From Comamonas flocculans (GTDB taxonomy: Bacteria; Pseudomonadota; Gammaproteobacteria; Burkholderiales; Burkholderiaceae_C), in the NCBI RefSeq assembly GCF_007954405.1, contig NZ_CP042344.1, positions 2,356,001 through 2,420,000 of the forward strand: 64,000 nt of DNA, written 5' to 3'. The notes beneath the pieces are model-generated. The model had not been told where the DNA came from. It made no database searches and saw only the letters and a program-made list of their open reading frames with translations. Made by a program: the position numbers and the translations under genes. This document shows positions 8,282-23,959 of this stretch, piece after piece. How positions within the stretch are numbered: the stretch's first letter is position 1; each line of letters opens with the position of its first letter.

Positions 8282-9151
8282 TTACCGCAGCACCAACACC
8301 GGTACGCTGCACAGGCGCAGCAGCGCCGTCGTCGTGCTGCCCACGATGAGCTGGCGGATGCGTGAATGGCCGTAGGCACCGAGCACCAGCAGCGAGGGGC
8401 CGAGCCCTTCCATCAGCGGCGGAATCACCTCCTCGGGCAGGCCGGGCAGGGTGCGCGTGGTGACCGTGAAACCCGCATCGGCGAGCTGGGTCTGCGCCGC
8501 GCGCAGGCGCTCCTGCAGGCGCGCGGGGCATTCGCCCACCATCACCAGCTCAGCCGGCATGCCGCGCAACAGCGGGCTGCCCGCCACGCGCTCCACGGCG
8601 CGGTCGGCCGTGGCGCTGCCGTCGTAGGCCACCACGAAATGCTGCGGCGCGGCAAACGGCACCGCGTCCATCACCATCACCGGCTGGCGCAGGTTACGCA
8701 CCGCCGTCTCCACCCGGTGGTCCAGGCGCAGCTTGCGCACCGTGGGCGGGCGCCGGTTGCTGCCCAGCACGAAGAGGCGCGCCGTGGGCTCCTGCGTGAG
8801 CAGCACCTCGGTCAGGTCGCCCTGGCGCAGCAGCGTCTGCACCTCGGGCACGGTGTCGCGGCAGACGCTGGAGCGCGCCTCGTCCAGCATGCGCTGCGCC
8901 GCTTCCTGCGCCACCTTGGCGCGCTCCTCGTCCAGGTCGGACAGGCGCTGCAGCAGCAGGTCCTGCGCGCCCATGCCCAGCACGCCGCTGTAGTCGCCCA
9001 CGGCCGCCATCGGCTCGGGGTGTTCCAGCGTGTGCAGCAGCGTGAGCGGCGCAGCCAGGCGCTGCGCGGCCCAGCAGGCGCCTTCGACCACGGCGGAGGT
9101 GGTGTTCAGGCCATCGAGGCAGGCATAGACGGTGTCGGGCATCTGGGACAT
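8282..9151 (-). CDS. Tandem universal stress protein
   Basis: Two fused UspA domains (289 residues), cytoplasmic. The C-terminal domain keeps the nucleotide-binding pattern GAYG-N9-GST (GAYGHSRIRQLIVGST) and ends in SVPVLVLR, typical of ATP-binding Usp proteins. The N-terminal domain has a poorer version around LGSNRRPP and may be structural. It is convergent with yejF across 10 bp. A TTGACA lies about 30 bp upstream, but no clear -10 is seen. Confidence 0.88.
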   Translation of the reverse strand: MSQMPDTVYACLDGLNTTSAVVEGACWAAQRLAAPLTLLHTLEHPEPMAAVGDYSGVLGMGAQDLLLQRLSDLDEERAKVAQEAAQRMLDEARSSVCRDTVPEVQTLLRQGDLTEVLLTQEPTARLFVLGSNRRPPTVRKLRLDHRVETAVRNLRQPVMVMDAVPFAAPQHFVVAYDGSATADRAVERVAGSPLLRGMPAELVMVGECPARLQERLRAAQTQLADAGFTVTTRTLPGLPEEVIPPLMEGLGPSLLVLGAYGHSRIRQLIVGSTTTALLRLCSVPVLVLR

Positions 9152-9212
9152 GGCAGCTTGGCGGTGGGCAAGGGCAAAGACCTGTCAAGTGTGGCAGCGC
9201 CCGCGCGATGCG

Positions 9213-9233
9213 CAACCGGGACATTCCCGGTTG
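9213..9233. other. Hairpin between the permease and stress-protein genes
   Basis: CAACCGGG-ACATT-CCCGGTTG forms an 8-bp perfect stem just after the AI-2E permease gene on the minus strand. It has no T run, so it is not a standard intrinsic terminator; it may slow decay or limit read-through. Confidence 0.3.
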
Positions 9234-9248
9234 TCGGCGCGCGGCGTC

Positions 9249-10301
9249 TCAGCGCGTGCGCACGGGCGGCGAATACAGGTCCCAGGTGGCGATGAACAGG
9301 GCCGCAACCACCGGTCCGATGACAAAGCCGGTCAGGCCGAACAGCGCCATGCCGCCGAGCGTGGAGATCAGCACCACGTAATCGGGCATCTTGGTGTCCT
9401 TGCCCACCAGCAGTGGGCGCAGCAGGTTGTCCACCACGCCGATCACGCCTATGCCGTACAGCGCCAGCGTGATGCCCTGCCAGGTGGCGCCGGTGGCCAG
9501 AAAGTACAGTGCCACCGGCCCCCAGATCAGGCTCGCGCCCACGGCCGGCAGCAGCGAGAGGAAGGCCATGATCACGCCCCAGAGCACCGGCCCCTGGATG
9601 TCCAGGATCCAGAAGATCAGCCCGCCCAGCGCGCCCTGGGTGGCTGCCACCGCGACATTGCCCTTGACGGTGGCGCGGATCACGGTGATGAACTTGGTGG
9701 CCAGTTCGCGCTTGTGCGCCTCGTCCAGCGGCACGGCGTTGCGGATGCGCACACCGAGCTGCGGCCCGTCGCGCAGCAGGAAGAACAGCAGGTAGAGCAT
9801 GACGCCAAAGTTGACGATGAACTGCAGCGTGTTGGAGCCGACGTTCACCGCCTGGTTGGCCAGGAACTGACTGGCCTGTGCGCCAAAGCTCGCCAGCCGC
9901 GCCTGCAGCTCGGCCAGGCTGCCCAGACGCAGGCTTTCGAGCAGGTTGAGCAGCCACGCGGGCAGCGCGCTCCAGATCTGCTGGGCATAGGCGCCGAAGT
10001 CGATCTGTCCCGAGCGCACGCGCTGGTAGACTGCGCCCGCTTCCTGCACCACGGACGCGCCGATCGCGAAGATCGGCAGGATCACGATCAGCAGGCACAG
10101 GCCGAGCGTGAACAGCGCGGCCAGCGTCGGGCGGCGCGGCATGCGTGTCAGCAGGCGCCGGTGGAAGGGGGCGAACAAGATGGCCAGCACCACACCCCAG
10201 AAGATGGCGCCATGCAGCGGCGCCAGCACCGCGCCAAAGGCCAGGGTGACGGCGAACAGCAGGAGCAGCAGGGCGCGATTGCGGGTCGTGGGCTGGTGCA
10301 T
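9249..10301 (-). CDS. AI-2E family transporter
   Basis: Polytopic inner-membrane protein of the AI-2E transporter / PerM family, 350 residues. The start MHQPTTRNRALLLLLFAVTLAFG leads straight into the first membrane helix. The central region carries the family sequence GNVAVAATQGALGGLIFWILDI and the C-terminal half has DNLLRPLLVG, a family signature. The substrate is unknown; some relatives export autoinducer-2 and others act as Na+/H+ antiporters. The ATG at 10301 is chosen because longer in-frame extensions lack a membrane-compatible N-terminus. Confidence 0.88.
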   Translation of the reverse strand: MHQPTTRNRALLLLLFAVTLAFGAVLAPLHGAIFWGVVLAILFAPFHRRLLTRMPRRPTLAALFTLGLCLLIVILPIFAIGASVVQEAGAVYQRVRSGQIDFGAYAQQIWSALPAWLLNLLESLRLGSLAELQARLASFGAQASQFLANQAVNVGSNTLQFIVNFGVMLYLLFFLLRDGPQLGVRIRNAVPLDEAHKRELATKFITVIRATVKGNVAVAATQGALGGLIFWILDIQGPVLWGVIMAFLSLLPAVGASLIWGPVALYFLATGATWQGITLALYGIGVIGVVDNLLRPLLVGKDTKMPDYVVLISTLGGMALFGLTGFVIGPVVAALFIATWDLYSPPVRTR

Positions 10302-10533
10302 GGCGGGCGGGCTGTGAAGGGTGGGCGCGTGGCGCGAACGCGCAACTCTAAACCTTTGGCGCGGCGAGCGCGGTGGCGCGCCGCCGCCGCCCGGCGGACG
10401 ATCGGTGGCACAATACCCTTCGCACATCAGGCCCTTCCCCAGCCACAGTCGCATCCGCCATCCGGTACAGCCGTGTCGCGGAAGGTTTTCAACCAGCTCG
10501 TGTTTCCTTCAGGGAAACAAAAGTCAGCGCGAA

Positions 10534-13413
<2,880 letters not shown>

Positions 13414-13499
13414 GCCCCGGCCCGGGCGCCGTGCCCGGGCGCGCTGCGCCCCGCACGGCAGGCCAGATGCATAACGCTTATCGCTGAACGGAATCAAAA

Positions 13500-14765
13500 A
13501 TGTCTATCGTTGAAGTCAAAGTCCCCGAACTGTCGGAATCGGTTGAAGAGGCCACGCTGCTGCAGTGGAAGAAGCAGGCCGGCGAGGCGGTCGCGCAGGA
13601 CGAGATCCTGATCGAGATCGAGACCGACAAGGTGGTGCTCGAAGTGCCCGCGCCCTCGGCCGGCGTGCTCAGTGAAATTCTGCAGGCCGACGGAGCCACC
13701 GTGACGGCCAGCCAGGTGATCGCCAGGATCGACACGGAGGCGGTGGCGGGCGCGCCGGCCCCCGCACCCGCCTCGGCACCGGCGGCGCCCGCCCCCGCAG
13801 CGCCCGCGCCTTCGGGCGCAGCCCCGGCGCCCGCGCCGGCGGGTGGCAGCAAGGCGGGTGTCGCCATGCCGGCGGCGGCCAAGATCCTGGCGGAAAACAA
13901 GCTCTCTGCCGCCAATGTGAGCGGCAGCGGGCGCGATGGGCGCGTGACCAAGGGCGACGCGCTGGCCGCCGTCGCCGCTGGCACCAAGGCCGCCGCCATC
14001 CCGACCGGCGTGCCCAGCAAGGCGCTGCCGCAGGTGGCCGCGCCCGTGGTGCCCGACCTGGGCGATCGCCCCGAGCAGCGCGTCGCCATGAGCCGCCTGC
14101 GCGCGCGCGTGGCCGAGCGCCTGCTGCAGTCGCAGGCCACCAACGCCATCCTGACCACCTTCAACGAGGTGAACATGGCGCCGGTGATGGAGCTGCGCAA
14201 GAAGTTTCAGGACCAGTTCACCAAGGAGCACGGCGTCAAGCTCGGCTTCATGTCCTTCTTCGTGAAGGCGGCGGTGCATGCGCTCAAGAAGTTTCCGGCG
14301 GTCAATGCATCGGTGGACGGCACCGACATCGTCTACCACGGCTACTTCGACATCGGCATCGCCGTCGGTTCGCCGCGCGGCCTGGTGGTGCCCATCCTGC
14401 GCAACGCCGACCAGATGAGCTTTGCCGACATCGAGAAGAAGATCGCCGAGTTCGGCAAGAAGGCGGCCGATGGCAAGCTCACCCTGGACGAACTCACCGG
14501 CGGCACCTTCTCGATCTCCAATGGCGGCGTGTTCGGCTCCATGCTCTCCACGCCCATCATCAACCCGCCGCAGTCGGCCATCTTGGGCGTGCATGCGACC
14601 AAGGAGCGCGCGGTGGTGGAAAACGGCCAGATCGTGATCCGCCCGATGAACTACCTGGCGCTCAGCTACGACCACCGCATCATCGACGGGCGCGAGGCGG
14701 TGCTCAGCCTGGTGGCGATGAAGGACGCGCTGGAAGACCCCTCGCGCCTGCTGTTCGATATTTGA
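13500..14765 (+). CDS. sucB: Dihydrolipoamide succinyltransferase (E2)
   Basis: E2 core subunit that transfers the succinyl group to CoA. The 421 residues comprise an N-terminal lipoyl domain with the lipoylated lysine in [11 protein letters not shown] (about residue 43), an Ala/Pro-rich linker (about 82-120), a peripheral-subunit-binding domain ([14 protein letters not shown]...[10 protein letters not shown]), and the catalytic acyltransferase domain with [13 protein letters not shown] near the C-terminus containing the active His and Asp. It lies 86 bp after sucA. A short intrinsic-terminator-like hairpin follows. Confidence 0.97.
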   Translation: MSIVEVKVPELSESVEEATLLQWKKQAGEAVAQDEILIEIETDKVVLEVPAPSAGVLSEILQADGATVTASQVIARIDTEAVAGAPAPAPASAPAAPAPAAPAPSGAAPAPAPAGGSKAGVAMPAAAKILAENKLSAANVSGSGRDGRVTKGDALAAVAAGTKAAAIPTGVPSKALPQVAAPVVPDLGDRPEQRVAMSRLRARVAERLLQSQATNAILTTFNEVNMAPVMELRKKFQDQFTKEHGVKLGFMSFFVKAAVHALKKFPAVNASVDGTDIVYHGYFDIGIAVGSPRGLVVPILRNADQMSFADIEKKIAEFGKKAADGKLTLDELTGGTFSISNGGVFGSMLSTPIINPPQSAILGVHATKERAVVENGQIVIRPMNYLALSYDHRIIDGREAVLSLVAMKDALEDPSRLLFDI

Positions 14766-14787
14766 ACCGCCAGACTCAACCTGACAG

Positions 14788-14808
14788 CCCACCCTCGCGG
14801 TGGGTTTT
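14788..14808 (+). terminator. Hairpin plus T run between sucB and lpdA
   Basis: CCCACC-CTCGC-GGTGGG followed by TTTT lies 22 bp after sucB. It is too short to be a strong terminator and more likely attenuates, lowering lpdA relative to sucAB. Confidence 0.55.
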
Positions 14809-14831
14809 CACCGTTTACCGAAGGAATGAAG

Positions 14832-16259
<1,428 letters not shown>

Positions 16260-16274
16260 TTTGCAAGGAAAATA

Positions 16275-16316
16275 TGCCTCTAGCGCTTGCTGGGCAAGCG
16301 CTGGCAGCTATCGTTT
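16275..16316. repeat. Dispersed ~38-bp repeat, copy 3 (best palindrome)
   Basis: It starts GCCTCT and ends GGCAGCTAT. The centre is a perfect palindrome, AGCGCTTG-CTGGG-CAAGCGCT (16282-16302). It lies between lpdA and zapE, where it could form a stable hairpin in the odh transcript. Confidence 0.7.
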
Positions 16317-16334
16317 TACTTGAATGGAGTGGGC

Positions 16335-17432
16335 GTGTCGGTTCGGAGAATTTACGAACAGGCTCTGGCGGCCAAGGGCTACCAGAGCGATCCGGCGCAG
16401 CTGCGCGCCGTCGACGCGCTCGAGCGTTGCGCCAGCGAATGGGGCGCCTACAAGCAGCGGCGCTCCAACGCGCTCAAGAAGTTCCTGAACCACCCGGCGA
16501 TACCGCGCGGCGTGTACATGTACGGCGGCGTGGGCCGGGGCAAGAGCTTCCTGATGGACTGCTTCTTCGAGGCCGTGCCGATCAAGCGCAAGGTGCGCCT
16601 GCACTTTCACGAGTTCATGCGCGAGGTGCAGCGCCAGCTCACCGAGCTGCAGGGCACGCAAAACCCGCTCGACGTGCTGGGCGCCAACGTCGCCAGGCGC
16701 TACAAGCTGATCTGCTTCGACGAATTTCACATCGCCGACATCACCGACGCGATGATCCTGTACCGGCTGCTCGATGCGCTCTTTGCCAATGGCGTGGGCT
16801 TCGTGACCACCTCCAACTTCGAGCCCGACGGCCTGTACCCGGACGGCCTGCACCGCGACCGCATCCTGCCGGCGATCGAGCTGCTCAAGGACCGCCTGGA
16901 AATCGTCAACGTGGACAACGGCGTGGACTACCGCAGCCAGACGCTGGAAGACGCGACGCTCTACCACACGCCGCTCGGCCCCGAGGCGGAGGCGGCGATG
17001 AAGGCCATGTTCGAGCGCCTGGCCGAGGCGCGCGACGAAGACCCGGTGCTGCGCATCGAGGCGCGCGAAATCCACGCGCTGCGCCGCGCGGGCGGCGTGG
17101 TCTGGTTCGACTTTCGCGAGCTGTGCATGGGGCCGCGCTCGCAGAACGACTACCTGGAAATCGCCAGCCAGTTTCACACCGTGCTGCTGTCCAACGTGCC
17201 CTACATGCCGGTGAACATGGCCTCGGCCGCGCGGCGCTTCACCTGGCTGGTGGACGTGCTCTACGACCGGCGGGTCAAGCTCATCGTCTCGGCGGCCGTG
17301 CCGCCCGAGCAGCTCTACACCGAAGGGCCGCTGATCCACGAGTTTCCGCGTACCGTCTCGCGCCTGAACGAGATGCAGACGCGCGAATACCTGCAGCTCG
17401 AACGCCGCGTGGTCGATACCCGGCTGACCTGA
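16335..17432 (+). CDS. zapE: Cell-division ATPase ZapE
   Basis: AFG1-like P-loop ATPase that acts at the Z ring under stress (known for the family), 365 residues. Walker A is GGVGRGKSFLMD, Walker B is LICFDEFHI, and the family block HFHEFMREVQRQL is present. The GTG at 16335 (giving SVRRIYEQALAAKGY) matches the usual family N-terminus. The in-frame ATG at 16287 would add 16 residues encoded by the dispersed repeat and is rejected. It is probably cotranscribed with lpdA. Confidence 0.9.
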   Translation: MSVRRIYEQALAAKGYQSDPAQLRAVDALERCASEWGAYKQRRSNALKKFLNHPAIPRGVYMYGGVGRGKSFLMDCFFEAVPIKRKVRLHFHEFMREVQRQLTELQGTQNPLDVLGANVARRYKLICFDEFHIADITDAMILYRLLDALFANGVGFVTTSNFEPDGLYPDGLHRDRILPAIELLKDRLEIVNVDNGVDYRSQTLEDATLYHTPLGPEAEAAMKAMFERLAEARDEDPVLRIEAREIHALRRAGGVVWFDFRELCMGPRSQNDYLEIASQFHTVLLSNVPYMPVNMASAARRFTWLVDVLYDRRVKLIVSAAVPPEQLYTEGPLIHEFPRTVSRLNEMQTREYLQLERRVVDTRLT

Positions 17433-17448
17433 AGGCGGGGCGGGCGGC

Positions 17449-18252
17449 TCAGGCCTTGGCTTCGAAGCCGGAAAAGCGCGTGGCCTTGCGCTCTTCGACC
17501 AGGGCTTCGATGCGCACCACCACCAGCGATAGGTTGTCGCCGCCGCCTTCGGCGCGCTCGCGCGCTTCCTGGATCAGGTATTCGCTCGCCTCGCGCGGCG
17601 TGAGCGAGGCGGTGGCGGCGGCCAGCTCCTTGCTCGTGAAGTAATGCCAGACCCCGTCGCTGCAGGCCAGCAGGGTCTCGCCCACGGCCAGCTGGGGAAT
17701 GCTGTAGCAGGTGGCCGGCGGGTCGGCGTCCATGCCCAGGCACCCCAGCAGGATGTTGGAATGCGGATGGTCGCGCGCCTGCTCTTCGGTGAGTTCGCCG
17801 CGGTCTACCAGCGCCTGCACGTAGGAATGGTCGCGCGTGCGGTGCAGCAGCTTCTTGCGCCGGAAGTGGTAGATGCGCGAGTCGCCCGCGTGTATCCAGT
17901 GGCAGTCGCCCTCGGGGTTGATGATGAAGGCGGCGATGGTGCTGTGCGGCTCCTGTTCGGCGGAAATCGCCGTGAGGCGGATCACCAAATGCGCCTCCTG
18001 CACCAGGTTCTGCAGGAAGACGGGCGCGTTGTCGGTGTGCGGGTCGTAGCGCTCGAACAGCTGGCTTGCGGTCATCAACACCTGGTCGGACGCCTTGCGC
18101 CCGCCGCTTCTGCCGCCCATGCCGTCGGCCACGATGGCCAGCACGCAACCGTTCACGCGCGAGTGGCTCAGCAACTCCACCCGGTCTTGCTGGTAGTCCC
18201 GGTCACCCCTGTGGGTGCCGGTGGCCGCCATGATGCGAAACGGCTTGTCCAT
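17449..18252 (-). CDS. PP2C-type serine/threonine phosphatase
   Basis: Metal-dependent Ser/Thr phosphatase (Stp1/PrpC type), 267 residues, cytoplasmic. Metal-binding motifs are intact: DGMGG near residue 44, IHAGDSRIYHF, ACSDGVW and GGDNLSLVVV. No kinase gene is adjacent, so the partner is unknown. It is convergent with zapE (16 bp) and lies 10 bp beyond bamD on the same strand, so it may share the bamD transcript. Confidence 0.9.
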   Translation of the reverse strand: MDKPFRIMAATGTHRGDRDYQQDRVELLSHSRVNGCVLAIVADGMGGRSGGRKASDQVLMTASQLFERYDPHTDNAPVFLQNLVQEAHLVIRLTAISAEQEPHSTIAAFIINPEGDCHWIHAGDSRIYHFRRKKLLHRTRDHSYVQALVDRGELTEEQARDHPHSNILLGCLGMDADPPATCYSIPQLAVGETLLACSDGVWHYFTSKELAAATASLTPREASEYLIQEARERAEGGGDNLSLVVVRIEALVEERKATRFSGFEAKA

Positions 18253-18261
18253 GCAACGGCG

Positions 18262-19059
18262 CTACCAGAACTTCCACCATGGATCGGATTTGCTCTTGAA
18301 CCCCGTGCGGGGCAGTTCACTGTTGGGGTAGGAGGCGTCGAGCACGCGCTGGGCGTCGGCGCTCAGCTGCGTGAGGCCCAGCGCTTCGTAGGAGCGCACC
18401 AGGATGTACAGCGCTTCCTCATTGGCCGGCGCGCTGGGGTAGTCCTTGAGGGCCGACTGCGCGCGGCTCGTGGCCGCCACATAGGCGCCGCGCTCATAGT
18501 AGTAGCGCGCCACGTGCACCTCGTACTGGGCCAGCGAATTGACGATGTAGACCATGCGCTGGCGCGCGTCGCCCGCATAGCGCGATTCGGGAAAGCGCGT
18601 GACCAGCTCGCGAAACGCCTCGAACGAATCCTTGGCCGCCTTCTGGTCACGCTCGGACAGGTCCTGGCGCGAGAGCCAGGAGAACCAGCCCAGGTCGTCG
18701 TTGAAGTTGACCACGCCCTTCATGTACAGCGCGTAGTCGTAGGCGGGGCTCGCCGGGTGCAGCTTCATGAAGCGATCCAGCGTGGCGATGGCCTGGGCGC
18801 GCTCGCCGTCCCGGTACTGGGCATAGGCCTTGTCCAGCTGGGCCTGCTGCGCCAGCGGCGTGCCGGCCGCGCGCCCCTCGAGCTTCTCGAGCAGCGGCAC
18901 CGCCTTGTCCCAGGAGCCGCTGCCCATTTCGTCCTTGGCTTCGGCATGGATCTTCTGCACGCTCCAGTTGGCCGTGGGGTCCTCGGGCGTGCTGGAGCAG
19001 CCCGACAGAGCGGCGCTCAGCAGCAGGGCGGAGGACAGGAGTGCAAGAGTGCGCAACAT
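18262..19059 (-). CDS. bamD: Outer-membrane assembly lipoprotein BamD
   Basis: Essential lipoprotein of the BAM complex that inserts beta-barrel proteins into the outer membrane. It has 265 residues: a lipoprotein signal with lipobox LSGC (Cys near 20), then about five TPR-like repeats, including the GVVNFNDDLGWFSWLSRQDLSERD segment region typical of BamD. The ATG at 19059 is chosen because it gives a clean lipoprotein signal. On its strand TACAAT (19103-19098) lies about 39 bp upstream and is a likely -10. Confidence 0.93.
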   Translation of the reverse strand: MLRTLALLSSALLLSAALSGCSSTPEDPTANWSVQKIHAEAKDEMGSGSWDKAVPLLEKLEGRAAGTPLAQQAQLDKAYAQYRDGERAQAIATLDRFMKLHPASPAYDYALYMKGVVNFNDDLGWFSWLSRQDLSERDQKAAKDSFEAFRELVTRFPESRYAGDARQRMVYIVNSLAQYEVHVARYYYERGAYVAATSRAQSALKDYPSAPANEEALYILVRSYEALGLTQLSADAQRVLDASYPNSELPRTGFKSKSDPWWKFW

Positions 19060-19148
19060 TGAAGCGTGGACTTGGGGCCGTACGACAGAATCCGGCCATT
19101 GTATGAAACCGCGCCCGCCGCAACCAGCGGCTTTGCGTGGAAAATCGC

Positions 19149-19180
19149 GCCCGCCCCCACTTGCCCCCACTCGCCCCCGC
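19149..19180. repeat. Short tandem repeat of a CGCCCCCACT-like unit
   Basis: Three near-identical 10-bp units (CGCCCCCACT, TGCCCCCACT, CGCCCCCGCT) lie immediately upstream of the PAP2 gene. No function is apparent; copy-number slippage is possible. Confidence 0.5.
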
Positions 19181-19183
19181 TTC

Positions 19184-19783
19184 ATGCTCCAGGAAATCAA
19201 CCACGGCCTGTTCCTGCTGATCAATGCCCCGGCTGCGCCCTCAGCCACCCTGCTGGTGTTTGCCCGGCTGTGCGCGGCCTGGCTGGTGCTGGCGGTGCCG
19301 CTGTACCTGGTGGTGGCCTGGCTGCGCGGGCGCGAGGGCGTGCGCCGCGTGCTGCTGGAAGCCCTGGCGGCCAGCGCGCTGGGGTTTGCGGCGTCGGCCG
19401 CGATCGGCGCCCTCTGGCCGCAGCCGCGCCCCTTCGTGCTCGGCCTGGGCAGCGCGCTGATGGCGCACGCTCCCACGCCCTCGTTCCCGAGCAACCATCT
19501 CACCGGCATCTGGAGCGTGGCCTTGAGCCTGTGCCTGCATGCGCAGACGCGCCGCGCAGGCCTCGCCCTGGTGCTTCTGGGCCTGCCCGTGGCCTGGGCG
19601 CGCGTCTACCTCGGGGTGCATTTCCCGCTGGACATGGCGGGCGCGCTGTTGCTGGCCCTGGCCAGCGCCCTCGCGCTGCGGCTGCTGCTGCCGGGGCTGG
19701 GCGCGCTGGCACTCGCGCCGGCGAACGGCGCCTACCGCCGGCTGTTCGGCCCGCTGATACGCCGCGGCTGGGTGGCTTACTGA
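19184..19783 (+). CDS. PAP2-family phosphatase (undecaprenyl-diphosphatase-like)
   Basis: Inner-membrane phosphatase of the PAP2 superfamily (199 residues), resembling BcrC-type enzymes that recycle undecaprenyl diphosphate. The three phosphatase motifs are present: QPRPF, PSNH and RVYLGVHFPLD with the catalytic His and Asp. About five membrane helices surround them. The ATG at 19184 is the first that gives a normal-length family member. It is divergent from bamD. Confidence 0.85.
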   Translation: MLQEINHGLFLLINAPAAPSATLLVFARLCAAWLVLAVPLYLVVAWLRGREGVRRVLLEALAASALGFAASAAIGALWPQPRPFVLGLGSALMAHAPTPSFPSNHLTGIWSVALSLCLHAQTRRAGLALVLLGLPVAWARVYLGVHFPLDMAGALLLALASALALRLLLPGLGALALAPANGAYRRLFGPLIRRGWVAY

Positions 19784-19865
19784 GCGCGCCCGGCAACTGC
19801 TGCGTCCCTGGCTGCCCCATCACTGCACCGGCGCTCGCCAGCGCTGATCGGCCATCGGCGCTTCC

Positions 19866-19871
19866 TACAAT
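19866..19871 (+). promoter_or_regulatory. Putative -10 element of dnaE
   Basis: TACAAT ends six bases before the dnaE ATG, which would put the transcription start at the start codon and give a leaderless mRNA. No good -35 is visible. Confidence 0.35.
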
Positions 19872-19877
19872 CGCCCG

Positions 19878-23420
<3,543 letters not shown>

Positions 23421-23554
23421 AGCAGGTGGCAGGCGCCCCGCGCGCATGCGCCGGCGGCCCTGGGCGGGCCTTGCGGCATATGGCTTGAAAAGCCGGGTCG
23501 CAGCACCAGATGCAGTGCGTTCAGGCGCGGACCCGGATGGCTAGAATGGATTTC

Positions 23555-23902
23555 ATGGTTACCAAAGTGCCCGTGCCGCCACCGCGTGAGCCGTCCTGGG
23601 ACGAGGGCGGTTCGGTGGTGGCCGAGCGGCGCACCCGCAAGCTGCAGCCGCCGCGCATGTACCAGGTGGTGATGCTCAACGACGACTTCACGCCCATGGA
23701 ATTCGTCGTGGTGGTGTTGCAGGAATTCTTCAACAAGGACCGCGAAGCCGCGACGCGGATCATGCTCAAGATCCACCTCGATGGCAAAGCCGTCTGCGGC
23801 GTCTACACGCGTGACCTGGCCGACACCAAGGTGACCCAGGTCATGGATGCCGCGCACAAGGCGGGGCACCCGCTGCAATGCCTTGCCGAGCCTGTTGAAT
23901 GA
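23555..23902 (+). CDS. clpS: ClpS adaptor protein
   Basis: N-recognin adaptor that delivers N-degron substrates to ClpAP, 115 residues from the ATG at 23555. The conserved core is present: [18 protein letters not shown] in the N-end-rule binding pocket, then [19 protein letters not shown]. In-frame ATGs at 23546 and 23537 are alternatives. TAGAAT at 23542-23547 would, as a -10, start transcription at about 23554, which favours 23555 and a leaderless transcript. It is followed 57 bp later by its partner clpA. Confidence 0.92.
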   Translation: MVTKVPVPPPREPSWDEGGSVVAERRTRKLQPPRMYQVVMLNDDFTPMEFVVVVLQEFFNKDREAATRIMLKIHLDGKAVCGVYTRDLADTKVTQVMDAAHKAGHPLQCLAEPVE

Positions 23903-23959
23903 CAGGCGGCCCGCCCTGATCTACAGTTAGACCCAACCGCAAGCAAAAGGAGTTCTCAC

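Noticed and set aside
9213..9233. Intrinsic terminator for the AI-2E permease gene
   Set aside because: Good stem but no T run on either strand, so listed only as a hairpin.
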